A stretch of 64,000 bases of DNA from Cornus controversa (Eukaryota; Streptophyta; Magnoliopsida; Cornales; Cornaceae). The DNA is taken from positions 9,294,501-9,358,500 of the forward strand of contig CM048847.1 of the NCBI GenBank assembly GCA_026545225.1. The letters run 5' to 3'. Positions 36,201 to 51,200 of this stretch are shown here, in pieces; the stretch's first letter is position 1; each line of letters starts with the position of its first letter. The notes below the pieces were generated by a model that ran no database searches, was not told the DNA's origin, and saw nothing but the letters and a program-made list of their open reading frames with translations. The translations under genes and the position numbers were made by a program.

Positions 36201-39200
36201 GGTGCTGATTCTGTGTTTGTTTCTAGTACTAGGGAAATAATGTTATGGCACCATAGACTTGGACATCCTAGTTACTCTTATTTGAAGCGTTTGTTCCCAT
36301 CTTTATTTAATAATAAAAATTATGTTTCTTTTGAATGTGAAATATGTCAACTTGCCAAGCACACTCTTAAATCTGATTTAGTCAAGTTGAAGAATTTGGG
36401 CTGATTGGAGAAAAATAAGGAGATTCCCTCTTAAGAGAGAAAGTTAACTAATCTCACAATTAAGTGAGATTTTTTTGCAAATTAAGGATTCTCTGTAAAT
36501 TAGGCAGCTCCCAGATTTGGTCCCTAATTTTCTGTAATTTACTTATTCTAGGTAGTTGACCCACTAATTCCTAGGGTTATCTATTGTATAATTAGTTTCC
36601 TTATTTAGTTGTATAACAGTATATATATTGTTGTATTTTCTATGAATAAAAAATGAGAAAGATATTCTTCTTCTTTACAATCTAACCAAACCATAACCTT
36701 AACACTAGCCATACACCGCTCTTTGCCACTATCACAACCTACCATCCATCGTCAGCCCAAACCAAAAGTCGTAAAACCTCAGCCACCATCCATCTGAGCC
36801 CTAAATTGTACCCGCAAGACCCAATCACATAGCTCAAAGATTCAAACATCATTGCAACCAAAAACCATCAACCTCCAATCTGAGCCCTAACCCTGTTGTT
36901 TACCCATCAAACCCTAACCCCACTGTAACAAAAGCAACCACCCAAAAAAAAAAAACTACTGTTCAAACCATCAGACCCACCACTCGAACACCAAGTGTAA
37001 AACCCAGATTATTACCCATGCAACATCTAAACACCATTCATCACAGTTCACCAAAACCCTCACATAATCCATACCACTAGCCCTCAACCGTAAGCCCCAA
37101 ACACCATCAGTAGAGTCTCTCACCTGAACCCTAGGCCCCTCACTGAAACCACAAGCCTACTGTTAAGTCATAACCAGTGCAACCCCATTTTTAAGCCTTC
37201 ATCAGAACCACCATCTTCAACCATCATCATCTTAGAACTCTGGAAAATCCAATTGCATCAGTTGCCGTCGTCACCATACCTCACCGATGCCGTTTGGTCA
37301 TAGCTGTTGCAAAGTCTGCAGCCTTTCGCCACAACAACTCCTTTTGTTGTTGCCACCAGAATATTCTCGCTGTCAAAACGTCGCTGTCGCAGGTCGCCTT
37401 CCTTGCCATTGTCGTGAGGAAAGGTCCCCATCCTCATCACAAAAGAAACCCTGTGTTCTCTCTTTCGATCGATTTGTGAAAGGCAAACATTGGGTTTCTT
37501 GATAACCCAGTCAACCCGACCCGCATAACAGTTTGACCCAAATCCAGTTCAAACAAAATTCAGCAGCCCAGAAACACTGTTTGGCTAAGGGTACAGAAAC
37601 AGTCTAGTATTTGCTACAGCCCAACCCAGATTTATATTCTGCTCCAGATTTGCCTTGTTTGGACACAAGTTTAAGACCAGCCCAGTTTACAGAACTTGAC
37701 CAAACTTGACCCAGTTCAGCAAATTCAACAGTAAACCAGTTCAGCAGAATTAAAAAAAAAAAAAACACAAAAAAAATCAGATTGTAGACTCACTTGGGAG
37801 CATTCAATATTTGGGTAACTACTTTGGACTTCGGTGAAGGTACATATACTACAATTAGAAATTGTGATTTGTACTTTTATCTATTTGGTTAGTCTAAAAA
37901 TTTGCAAAAAAGTCCATTGAATCCAATACCCATTGAACCCATTTATTTGAATCAATTGCTCCTTTATTTCTTTCCATCATCTATTATATTGTCTTTGCTT
38001 TCACCATATCCATTTTAATTTTTAATATCTATTTTCACTTGAATTTTGCAACTAAACACTTGCAACTATTGGAGTAAAATGCACAAGGCTACCTGAAAAA
38101 AAAGGCTAGACAAAATATCTATATCAACACAAGGCTAGACAAAATGCACAGCAATTGGAAAAAAAAAAAAGGCTACACAAAAGTGTACCTGTTTACAAAA
38201 TCCAATTTCCGGGCAACTTGTTCCAATTTTAAAATCCCATGATTATCCTGCAACATTTACAATAGGTTCAATTAAAACAATGTCACTAACTCCATCATTT
38301 ATTACTACTCCCTAATCAGAACTAATGAAGCTTCACATGCAAATGTCATAGCAATTCAAACAAAGCATAAATTAGAAACCAAAAAAGGAATACCTGATTT
38401 CTGCTTCCTGACTGCTGTAATTTAGTGAATAAAGACAGCAGCTTATTTTTTATCTCAGAATTAATATGGGGGTGCTCCCATGGACTATCAGGATCATATA
38501 GTTCCCAAGGACTGTGTAATTCAGTACATGTTTCATTCTTGTACTGAATAACATATCTTTCCCAGGGACTGCCAGGGAACTCGTTAGATTTATCCTTTGA
38601 AGATAGAATCCTACACTCCCACCAATTACCCCCTTCCCCTCTCTCATCTCTCCACCACACCAGGCATTTATCCCTAGAGGTCCAATTTCTCCTAATTGCA
38701 GCATCGTACCATGTTTTCTCAACAAAAAAATCCGGGCAACCACTCAGTTCGGGCAGAGTCAACTTAAATGTCCTACCGAACACACTAGAAGAAGTATCTA
38801 TAAACTTAAGTGTGAGTTTACAGCAGCTCTCCCCAGAGCCAGGAACTGTTGCATAATCAAGTCCTTCAATGGAACAAATTTCTACAGCCCTGATGTTTTC
38901 CTTGTTTGATATCCATGGACCTACCATTGATGAGGCACTCCACTCTAGATATTCTTGGTGGCCCTGAGAATCATGGAATACCAAGCATAAATAATTTTAC
39001 TTGGGAAATTTACACTCAAAACAAAAAGACATACAGGTTCAGAATAGTTAACAAAGAAAATCAGAAGAGTTACCTGTCTTAAATATACAATTTCGTCACC
39101 TAGCTGAGGGATGTAACGATAACCCTCCTCCTGCTCAGACAACATTAGCCAATTTGATTTTCTTGGTGTGTAACTTGACTTCTTCCCAGCTGAAGAACTT

Positions 39201-42200
39201 GGGTCATTATCATAATAACCACCTTTGTTTCTGGTAGACTTAGATCTGACTGTCATTTTTGGACTTAAAATCCATTCATCTGATGGGAGCTGATCAAATG
39301 CTTTCTTGGAGGACTTTTCTGCATGTCTTGATGTCTTCACTGATTTATGACCCTCCCTCCCCTTATGGATATTGTCCATATCATGCGTCTCCCGTGAAGT
39401 TGCCTTCAACTTCATGGATCTTGTTCTACGCATTTCATCAGTTTCAGCTTCAGGGATATCAATATGGCTGCTGGTTTTTGAAATAATTTCTCCAATACCA
39501 CCATGATAACCTTTTGGATTGGTTCCAGCCCTATTTGAATTCTCCTCTTTGTAAACTGCATCATTAATTTCTGGGTTTGAATGAGAATCTGATTTCTGCA
39601 TTGACCTTGGCCGGTCAGGGCTTTCATCCTCCTTTGGTAGTCCCAAAACCAGATTCTGCTTCATGCATGAGTGACTTTCAGATGCTGAATCACCACCAGC
39701 ACCAGTCAGGACATTACACTTCAGTTTTAAAGGGCCTTTGGGGTCCCGCAAAATCTTCTTTGATGTAATCCTTAACTTTGTTGGCTTGGGTGGAGGGTTC
39801 TCTTTCAATTCATGAGAGGGGTTCGTGCTGACAACCAAGTCATAATCTTGGCATACATCAGATCCAGAACAATCTTTGTATCCCTTGTTGAGATTTTCAT
39901 GATGAGAGGCTGCAGAAGCACTGCCAGGTTGCTGGAAGTCATCTAGGGGTGAAAATTTGCATAGTGAAGATTGAAATGTGCATTCAGGAGTAAACTCTTT
40001 ACTTCTTGCACTATCCATATCCCCTAATGCACCAGTTTCAAACTGTTCCTTATTCTTGTAAGCCTCAGTCAACACCTTACCTCCATGATTTTGGATTTCT
40101 GAACAGGAAAAAGAGTCTCCATATCCAATTTCAGGTTTAATATAATCATTGACATCATTCGTGTTTCCATAATGGACACCAAAACTTTCATTGAATACAG
40201 TACTTGCATCTGTTGTCATGAGATCTTCAGATTTCATTCGCTTGGATGTGCGTATTTTGACCTCTCCCCATTTGATTTTGCTGTGCCTATAATCCGCTGC
40301 TCTCCCCAAATGATCCTCAACTTTTTCATGTTCTCTATCACAAGAATTATTTCTGTTGTGATTTGCAGACAACTTCACATCAATCACATTTTGAGAAGAT
40401 GACTCTGAATCTTCTGAGCTTAGTTTAATCCAGTTTTCTTTCGAAGTTTCTAGAGTCTGTCTAGAGGATAATGCTAAGTCAGCCTGATTATGACACTGGG
40501 TCTTGGTGTTCTCTGCTGAAGGCACAGACTTCTTAGAATTACGAAGTGAAAACTTTATGACCAACCTTTTCCTGCTCTCAACATTTGTCTGCGATTCTGG
40601 GAATTTGGGAGGCTTGGCTACATGCTCAGAGTCTAAGGATACTTGTTCAGCTTTTGAATACATCTCTTGCACATTCTGCAAGTTGATATCATGTTCATGG
40701 CTCTGAATGTTCGAATCTGCCACCATTAACTCGCTTTCTGATGAATCATTTTCTAATCCACCTTCATCTTCTTCATCTGTAGAAGCTTCTGTGATATGAG
40801 AAACAAAATTCAGGGCATTGCGTGCAGCAAGCCTCTGAGATCTCAGTGAATTTGCTTTCAAAGAATTCCCTTTCAAAGTTTTCCGGCCTTTGTTTGATTT
40901 ATTAGTTCTTTTACTCCCAGACGAGGTGCCATCATGCTCATCCAAATTCCTCCTCCTAACATGCCTCCCAGAAGAAGTCATCAACTTGACCTAAAAAACA
41001 ATTGTACTCAATGCCAAGCCAGTGCAAACAAGAATGAGAATTGATATTTGTGAATGCAATACTTACTTCTGCCTTGATCCTTTTCCTTTTCGATCTTCGG
41101 AGGACATTTTTATGACTTTGTTCAACCTTATTGTCTTCCGCACTAGATTCTGGATCACTAGATGTGCTGGCACTTAAACTTTCGTGCTCACCTTCACTTG
41201 AATATTCCTCAGGAACATTGTACTCTGAATCAGTATCATCATTTATCACTTCATTTTCTGGTTCCCAATATATGGCATCTATAGATTCTGGTAGTGGCTC
41301 AATCACTCCGTCCAGGTCTTCCAATGTCAACATTTGATAATCTTGGCCCAAACCAACATCATTGCCAGTGGCAAATTTTATGGATGAAGGGCGCCACTCA
41401 ATTCCCAGTGCACCTAGCCGACGTTTCTGGTACATACTCTGATATGGTTCAGGATATGGAACCATGGCTGCCATTCCCATTAAAGAGATGTTATGTGTTG
41501 TATCAAAAAATTGTCTTAGAAAGAACCTCATAGATAAATGAAGCTGTAAACATACTTGAATCACAAAGAGGATCTTGAATATTCCTTCTGTATGGAGCAA
41601 GCTGTGTCTCCTGCATCAGATGTAACATAAATCTACTAAACATATAATAAAATAAAGCGACTGGAAGATCTTCCACCTGAAATCAGACACCCACTGATGC
41701 ATAACCTTAAGGCATCAAGATCCCAATATCCCGCACAGTACATGTAAAAATAAATTTGCAAGCATATGACTAATATTACAGAAATAGAATTTCTCAAAAT
41801 TGATAAAAATGTCCCTAATTTTTCAAATTGTACTGGTACCTGTTGGAATATGTGAGAATATTCTTGTAACGAGCATAATTAGTGGATTTTACCATGTGGG
41901 TATCATTGTAAATATATTTCTGACAAATATAAATGCATGGGTCTAGAGATGTCAGTGGCATACTACAACCCTTTCTTACATTCTCTCTTCTTCTTCTTCT
42001 TCTTCTTCTTTCTTTTCTCCTTAAACCCTAATCATCTAAAACCTAAAATATAATTTCAACTTGGTATTAGAGCCAGTAACACCACAACATTTGAAAGAGT
42101 TAGGAAAGGGCTACAGGTGTGCTGACGTCAGCATGTTAAGGCTCAAAATTCATACCATCTGGATCACCTCTTCCTGCTGAAGATTATGGTATTTTTTTCC

Positions 42201-45200
42201 AAATTTTTTGAAGCCATCTTCTAGGGTTTTCCTATTTTCGAAACTATTTTCTGGCGAAGGGGTTGTTTGGGGCGATCTGTTTGCTGGGGATTTTTTGGTT
42301 GGATTTTTTGCTTCAATGCATCACAGAGGGATGCACCAAGGCTATATACATGATTGTGCTGAGTTTGGTTCCATATTTGAAGGTTTGATTGGTTCTTCAT
42401 TTTTGGGTTGCGACTCTCTTGAAAAACACAGTCGTTCTATTTTTGCAGCAAGATTTTCGCTATCCACGTTGTGTTTGGTTGATTTTTGACATCTTATGGC
42501 ATCCAACTCAAGTCTGGAAGTTGTGATTGTCCTGTTTTATGCTCGGTGAGTTCAATCTTCATATTTATTCATCTATTTTTGGCCTATTACATCTATTATT
42601 GAGATAAGATGTCGGAGGTCAGTAAAAGTTCTACAAGTACTGAGAAAGGTGGATTAGGCCGTGTGTCATCCCTTGTTGATAATCCATCTCTCCAGATTAG
42701 TCCTCTGAAATTGGACGGGAACAATTACTTAGCATGGTCTCGGTCATGCCTTTTGTCAGTCCAAGAACATGGCCTTTATGGTTATTTGACTAGGGAGCGG
42801 AAGAAGCCGACATCCGATCACACCTCTGATTAATGGGTATCAGAAAATTCACTGGTGATGTCTTGGTTGTTAAACTCTATGCAACCACATATTAGTCGTG
42901 GATATCTTCTTGATTCAGCCCATGACATTTGGACTGCTGTGGCTCAGACCTACTCTCGGTTGGGGAACGATGCATAGCTCTATGAATTAAGGAAGAAGGT
43001 TCATGAGACCAAACAGAGAGACAACTCAGGATCGCTCTGCTCTAGTTTCTATCCCTCAGAGAGGGCAGCCTCCTGTTGATGGCAAGAGTGGGGGCTTTGA
43101 GAAGGACCAGCTGAAGTGTGATTTTTGCGGGAAGATAAGGAACACTAGATATCATTGTTGGAAACTCCATGGACGTCCCACTAGAGGCCGGGATGGAAGT
43201 CGGTCTGGCGGGGACTCTACCGCTATCACTGCAGATGAGTTGCAGTCTTGCAGACACTTCGAAGCTTGATAGCTCGTCTCAATACTTTGTCTGCGTCAAC
43301 TTCTACTACAGTCTCATCTTCTAACTTTGGTCACACAGGTATATCTGCAAGTGGTTTTACTGTCTTTCCACCCTCCCATCCATGGGTCATCAATTATGGA
43401 GCCACTGATCATATGACAGGTTCTTCTAATCTTTTCTTCTCTTATTCCTCATGTTCGGGTAGGGATAAGGTTAGAGTTGCAAACGGATCTTTGTCATCTA
43501 TCTCTGGAAAGGGACTTGTACAATGTTCCATGTTTATGTCACTTTCTTCCGTCTTACTAGGGATGGCAATTTCTCCTGATCCGACGAGTTTCCGCCCCGT
43601 CCCACCTAATGAGACGGGTATGGGTAGCCCTTTTACCCCGTAGGGGCGGGTATGGATTTATAAATCATAACCCGAGTCGGCGTTCGGGTCTAGGAAGAAT
43701 CCCGCCCTGCCCCAATTGTATAGCATTATAACATTAATAATTTATTACCCTTACACTTCTAAGAAATTACAAAAGGTACCCTTAAATATATATAAGATTT
43801 AGAGTTCCCTTTAGGAAAACACATCTGTCGTTCTCATCACGATCCTCTCCTCACTCTCACCTCACCCCTCTCCACCACCGGGCCCCCTCAACTCCACTCC
43901 CATATACAATCAATAACCCCCAACTCTCCTTGGCGATTTATCAACAACCAAGCACCACCGTGAATCATCAAGCGGTCCAATCAAATTGTTTTGTTGTTAA
44001 GGAGCAGATCGTGAGTAGTGAGCCATTCAATCCAATCGTGAGTTTGTGAGACGACCGATCTTCCAAAGCCTTGAGTCGTTCAGCGATCTATGTTCAACAT
44101 TCTCTCTCTTCTCTCTCCCTCTTTTCTCTCTCAACATCCCTCTGTCGTACATTTGCTTGGTGTGAGATTCTTTGAATTTGTATATAATATATAAGTGTAT
44201 ATACATCTATGTATATATATATATATATATATGCATGTATATATATAGGATCTTCCCTCTCAAAATCTGATTTCATCTCTCTATAAATATACGTATACAC
44301 ATCTAGGGTTTCTTTTCGTCAATATTTGATCTAAACTCTCACTCTCTCCTTTTCCACATTGGAACACAGTTAACAGGTTAGAATGGGGCGGGGATGGGTC
44401 TAAGGTTTGTTCTCCAAATGGGGATGGGATTGAAACTACGTACCAGTCCCAAGTTCGAGAGTCGAAATTGTTAAACGGGATGGGGTAGGTTTTAGGCAAA
44501 CCCGTCCCATACCCGCCCTGTTGCCATACGTACGTTTTATGTGTTTTAAAATTTTCTACTAATTTGCTTTATGTGAGTCGAATCACTGAGTCTCTAAATT
44601 GTTTTGAGACTTTTTTTCCTACTTATTATGTGATTTAGGAATTGGGGACGGGGAGAACAATTGGCAGCTAGGAAGCACAGATACTCCAAAAAACCTCTTG
44701 TGGCCGTATCAGACACGTTTCCGATATGGATACGGCCGGATACATGTCCGATACTCCAGAAAAGTATCTCATTTTTTAAAATTATTTTTTGAATATCGGA
44801 TACGTCTGAGATACACGAGGATACGTTTTAGGATACGTCTGGGATACGTTTAAGATACTTTTCAGAACAAATTTGTAATTTTTCGTTCTATAAAGTGGGG
44901 TTGAGATTGTAATATTAAAAACTTTATAGGTTAGAAAATAAGGGTCATTTTATAATAAAACAAAAATATTTTTAAAACCCTCAAGCAAGTGAGTCATTGT
45001 AAAGAATATTAGAAAAGATAGGGGATTTCTAGATTTTAACTTCTTATATGTTGTATAATTGCTTTAAGTATATTTATTGTATGGTTGAAGAATCTAACTT
45101 AATATTTTATGTATAATATTATATTTTTGTCGTGTCAGTATCCTATTTTTTTGACATTTTCCGTATTGCCGTATCCGTATCGTACCCGTGTCCGTGCTTC

Positions 45201-48200
45201 CTTGATTGGCAGTGGTAAGGCACATGGTGGTCTATATCTGTTAGATACCTCTTCTTCTGGTGATAACACATCTTCTAGAGTGGCCCTTCATGCTGATGAT
45301 TCACCTGCACTTCAACATATAGGACAATGGCATAGGCATTTAGGTCATCCTTCCATTAGTGCATTAGAAACACTTTTTCCTATTTTCATTTAGCATTGTA
45401 CTGAAGAGAATTTTATTTGCGATGCTTGTGAGTTTGCAAAACATTAAAGGAACTCTTATCCTAATAGTAATAATAGAAGCATTGCTCCTTTTATGATTGT
45501 TCATTCTGATGTATTGAGAACTTTCAAAATCGCCATCTTCTTGAAGTAACTCGCTCTTTACTATTTAGTATGGGTCTTCCTAAGACTTTCTAAGGTGATG
45601 TTCTCATTGCAACATACCTCATTAACAAGATGCCCCTACGAGCTCTTGATTTTCAGGTTCCTATTGAGTTACTTCAAGATCGTGGAGTCATTCATTCCAT
45701 TACTCCACGACTTTTTGGATGTGTCTGCTTTGTTCATGATCATTGACGATCTAGAGGGAAACTTGATCCCAAGGCCTTGAAGTGTGTGTTTATAGGATAC
45801 TCGGCAACACAAAAGGGATACATACTACCATCCTCCTTCTAGAAAAACTTTCGTTAGCTTGGATGTCACTTTCCATGAGTCTGAAACCTATTTTCTTCCT
45901 TCAAAACCATCTCTTCATGGTAAAGTGGGGAGGAAGAGATGAAGGAGTCTACAAGACGCCGAGGGGGGGGGGGGGGGGTTGGGGGCGGGCGGGCGGCGGC
46001 CTTGTGGAGGAGGAGGATGGGGGGAATTCCACCATCAATCCTATTCATAATAAGATGGAGTGGGGTGTAGGACCATCGGCCTAAATGTCAGATGGAGTAG
46101 ATCTCCATTCATGTGCCTTCTCCACACTAGTTGCAATCTCCAACTCCAATTTAAGATCCAAGTTCACCTTCTTTCTCATTAGGTGATAAGTTTTCTATCA
46201 CCCCTGTTATTGATAATAGTGATCTTCCCAATTGATGTTCGATAGGGAATTAGGAGTTGTATCAAACATCCTATTTCTAGTTCGTTTCCTGTGATTCTTT
46301 ATCTTATCGTGCATTTGTTTCCTCTTTGTTTTCTATAACTAGTACTCGAAGTTAGAAAGAAGCTCTTGCAAATCCCAAGTGGAAAGAAGCAATGGTAGAA
46401 GAGATTAAACCTTTAGGGAAGAATAGGACATGGGAGCTCATTCCACTTCTAAATGGCAAAAAAACCATGGGATGTAAGTGCACTTTTACTGTTACGCGGA
46501 GAGCAGATGGAACTATAGATAGTTATAGGGCGCACCTGGTTGCTAAGGATTTTACCCAAACATATGGCATTGATTATCAAGAGACATTTGGCTAAGATGA
46601 ACTCCATCCGGGTGCTTTTGTCCTGTACAGCCAATTTAGAGTGGAGCCTTCAACAACCAGATGTGAAGAATGTATTTCTCTATGGAGATCTTGAGGAGGA
46701 AGTCTATATGGAGGTTCCACCAGGCTACTCTTCTACAACTACTGAAAGGAAGGTATGTAAATTAAAGAAGGCTCTTTATGGCTTAAAGCAATCTACGAGA
46801 GCTTGGTTTGACCAATTTTATAGGGCCATGATCTAGTTTCGGTACAAGCAAAGTAATGCTAATCACACTGATGCGGAACCAAAAGCTAGTAATACTTAGC
46901 TATCAAATAGACAACGAACCAGTGAGAAAGAAGGGGATGAGAAGACGGAAGATGAGATGGGATTATGCTAGAAGAAGGGGGTGAGAAAACAGACGAAGGG
47001 ATGAGAAAATAGACTGAAGGAGAGAGGCTAGAGAGATTGAGGGATTGAGAAGAGCAAGAACACACGAAATATATTTAATCATCAAAAGCTAAATTGTTTA
47101 GTTATACAGAAGTCTTTATATAGGCAAAACATAATTAAACCCTAAAATATTAAAATACTAAAATACCCCTTAAAACTAAAACAATGACAATCATAAAATT
47201 AACCCTAAATTAAATTAAATCCCTAATTTCACTTGTCTTTGCCCCTTCTCCAAAAGTAGAGGCGTAACACATTCGGCTCATCCACATAAATCATAACTTG
47301 TCATGCATCAATTATCCCCGACTGAGAAGAACTCTTCTCTGAAGAGTAAATGCATACGTATTGCTCAAAAAAATCTGAGTCATCAGGGCAAAACTCATCC
47401 TCGGTACTCCGTGTGATATCAAAATCTGGATAACCTTTCCATCGAACAAGATAGTACTGAATATTTGCAATAAGAGAAGCATCACTGTGATGGCCAATGT
47501 TATCTTCGATCCAATCCGTATCCCATGGCGAAAATGGTGGGAGAACAAGGGTCTGTGCTAGAGAAAATGTAACTCCACCTGTAGGAACATAAGCTAACAA
47601 TACAAGAGGCTCAGAGGTGCCTTGGTTAGGTGACAAATACTCCACATAAAAAGTTGGACAAATACTATTATCTGATGGTAGGTTAAATAAATATGCATTA
47701 GGTCCGAATATATGAATGGTGGGAAAATGTATAGTGACTTGGGCTTATAATGTCACACGAGTTAGAACATAATCTCTTTCAATGAATGCATGATTCCAAG
47801 TATGAGCATATGCAACAAGTTCATAATTTTTCTTACTCAAAACAATTTCTTGTTGCATATTGGCATGAAAATCATGGACAAGCTGAACAAAGGAATCAAG
47901 AAATTCAAGCAAATACAAATATGGAAGCGAAGGAATATGATCAAATGACTGGCATGGCAAAGAATTAAGTATAGTCTTGAAAGAACCACTACCGGTACAC
48001 TGATTGGTTAAACTAGTATAGGCATGCTCCATGATAGGCAAAAACAAATCCCACACATTGAGGTGGTTTACCATAAGACACTCAATCAAACATCCTAGAC
48101 TTCAATTGATAACCCCAATTTGTTATTAATCTGAGGATGAAATGTTGAGGGAAATTTCAAATCCAATCCTAAAAATGTCCACAATTCCAAAAACTACTAG

Positions 48201-51200
48201 TATACTTGACATCTCTCTTCGACACCATGGAAGTGTAGAATTATGACTTTGATAATTTTCTACAAGATGATCTAGAATGATTTCTTTTTGTAAAGATTCA
48301 TTCACTTGTTGTTCGGGTTCAACGCACTCCCTAGGATGTATATGATGATGTGGGACACTAGATTCAGGTGGTGGAGAAGTAAACATATTTTCAAAGGCAA
48401 CATGCAAAACTTCTTTTGCCAAAATTTTGTCAACACAAGGCTGATTAGAAGGCCTATGCAGTGCTATAGAACCATGTATTGATGGGTCCACGGGCTTTAG
48501 CCATAGTTGTTAAAGGCTCAAGGCGCACCAAGGCGCTAAGGCCTCCTGGAGCCTGAGGCGTGAGGCGAGGCGCAGGCCTGACTGAAGTGAGGCGCAAGTT
48601 AAATTTTTAAAAAAAAATATAACATTTGTAGTGAGTGAGTGAAACAATATAGAACAATTACAATTGAGAGCAAATAAAAAGCATATTCATGGCAATTAAT
48701 AACAAATGAAATAGAAAAACAAATTCCGGAGTGAGTGAAAAGTGAGAACTGAGGAGATGCTTGCAATTCAATTATCTGGACATAGCAAACTATTTACATG
48801 GCAACCTCCCCATTATGAAAGTAGAATACTAAGCGCCAAAAAAAGCTATTAATCAATGAAGCTAGATCACAACAGAACAGAGGATGTGGAGGAATTAAAT
48901 TGAAGAATAAAAGAGGAAAATCATTGATTTTCTTATATGAAATTACTTAAAAGATTAAAAAAAAGAAAAACAGAAAAAGAAAAAGAAAAGGTTCTACAGA
49001 AAAACAGATTAAAAAAATTAAAAAAAACTAGTATGCACAGGTGCGCCTCGCGCCTCTTTGCTTGAGGCACGCGCCTATTTCAAAGTGCCTGGCTTGGGCA
49101 TACCCTAGGCGTAGAAGTTGCGCCTCGCGCCTTTGACAACTATGGCTTTAGCATGATCGTTTTACTATAATACTTAAAACTATAGTGATTATTTATGCTG
49201 TGGTGAGTCACATTTAAAGCATAGATCCAAGGGTGACCAAGTAACACGTGGGCTACTGACAAGGGTAAAACATTACACCAAATCATATCAGAGTACTCAC
49301 CCATTTGAATAGGAACAAAACACCTCTCGGTGATAAGTAAGGAGGTCTCATCTACCCAGGCCATCCTGTATGGCTGCGGGTGAGGTTCAAGCTTTAGTTT
49401 CATTCTTGCAACACCCGATTTTGACACTGCATTTATTGAACTTCTTTCGTCAATAATGATCTTGACGACTTTTTCCCCACATTTGAGTTATGTGCGAAAA
49501 ATGTTGGTGCGTGTCCAATCATCTTTTTCCATGAAGGCAAATGACATTATATCATTATAAAAAGTCTTATGTTCCATCTAATTTTTCATATGGTCAGGGA
49601 ATGGTCTAGTCTTGTCTAGGTCACCCAAAGCTCTAGGTGGATATATGTTCAAAAACTTTACATGGTTGGACAATTGAAGCTGTCCAAGTAGGATTCTGTA
49701 TTTGACTCTCCCTAAAGCTAGTTTGACTAATATGAGGCTCTCAGGATGTTTTTGGACTAGAGAAAATATCATGGTGGTGGGATGGGGATGTGGACTTGAC
49801 ATGATAATCGTGGTGATTGTTCCTAATGCCTTGTCTAACTCTTGGGGAAACACACGTGTCACCCCTAATGTACTCATTAGGACTTTTTTCCAATGGACGA
49901 TGAACTCTTTGTTTCAATGCACGTTGTGAATAGAATATGTCACGGACGCTCATGGTGGTTTCAAGGGAATGGTATAGGCATGAGACTGGTTAAGGAAAAA
50001 ATTCCAATATATGACTGAAATTGAATTAAATAAACAAAATTAAGAACTACCACAATGCACACAAACAAGAAAATGACATTCAATGAAGGAAAATATGCAA
50101 AAATTTCTGCACTAAATGAAGTGGTATAGATGCAAAAATTAGAAGGAAATATTGATAGCAAAAATTGGAATTTTTTTTTTTATAAGTAAAAATAAAAGTA
50201 GATATAGTTATAGCAATAGAAAACATAATAGGTAATGGAGAGAAAATAAAGGAGCAATTGAATGGGAATAAATGGGTTCAAAGACAAGTAGGCTCAATTA
50301 AGACCTTGCAAATTTTTAGACTTTTCAAATAGATAAAAGTACTAGTGTCAATTTTCAAGTGAAGTACACTTACCTTTACCGAAGTCCAAAGTATTTCAAG
50401 TGTTGAAGATTACCCTCAAAAGTGGCTGCCATAACAGAAATAGAAATTCTGTTTTGTCCTGAAGCTGGGCTTATTCTGGCCTTGCGTCCAAACAGGGCTG
50501 AACTGAATTAAACTGATGGGTCCTGGTCTGGGTCTGAGTTAAAATGACAGCCTAATTAAACTTGGGTTGGGCTAAACAAAATAATCTGGCCTGGATCCAA
50601 AGCTGGGTTGCTGTTTCTTCTTTTTTTTCTTTAAACTGATCCGGGTCAAAAGAGTTGTGGGTTGGTTGATTTTGGGTTATAAATCAAATCAACTATTACT
50701 GATTGCCATTCCAAAATTGATCGCAAACATTTCTCAATTGAAATGCAACGCGATGCAAGGCTTCGACTACGCTATGATTGCAGCAACAATCGGCAGCGAT
50801 GGAGACTCTATCAACGAGAAAGACGACGATGTCCGATGGTGCTCCGGCGATGAGATCTAACGGTAACTGATGGAGAGAAGATTCTGGCGATTACAATTAG
50901 TACTCCTATTCTTCTTCTTCTTCTTCTCTCTCTTTTTTTGTTCAGCAAAGGGTCGGGCTTGATTTTCCCACGTCCTAGTAAACTATGGTTGTAAGGCTTG
51001 GGAAAAATTAATGGTGGGGCTGTGCGATGAAGATGATAGTGACATAGAAGGTTGTGGTTTTGGGTTCTGTGATTGGGTCACCAAGATGGGGTTTGTAGAT
51101 GTTCAGGTTTGGGTTTTAAACTAGGGTTTCAGATGAGGGGTTGTGGGCTTAGGGTTTTACTTGGATGTTGTGGTTTGTTGTGTATGAACAGTAGGGTTGC

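Larger units (their letters stand above)
33215..38060 (+). mobile_element. Gypsy 5' part (LTR, primer site, leader), with nested Copia and hAT
   Basis: About 33215-34117 is an LTR-like region related to the LTRs at 46869-47310 and 51648-52151. Shared landmarks are CTATATAAAGGCT, TTCTTGCTTCTCTCAATCC and CTTCTCATCCC. It is followed by the primer-site-like TTGGTATCATAGC (34118). The leader resumes after the nested Copia (34252-36676). 36677 to about 38060 resembles the leader of the 46869 element (ACTTTGGACTTCGGT, CTTTTATCTATTTG). No pol region or 3' LTR was seen, so it is an old truncated copy. Borders are approximate. Confidence 0.6.

Noticed and set aside
37258-37502. ORFs on both strands near 37300
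   Set aside because: They lie in the untranslated leader of the Gypsy element and resemble no protein.
39259-41533. Plus-strand ORFs opposite the BRWD exons
   Set aside because: They are antisense shadows of the long open BRWD exons.
45782-46084. Plus-strand ORF with Gly and Trp runs
   Set aside because: It is made by the G-rich tract inside the Copia fossil.
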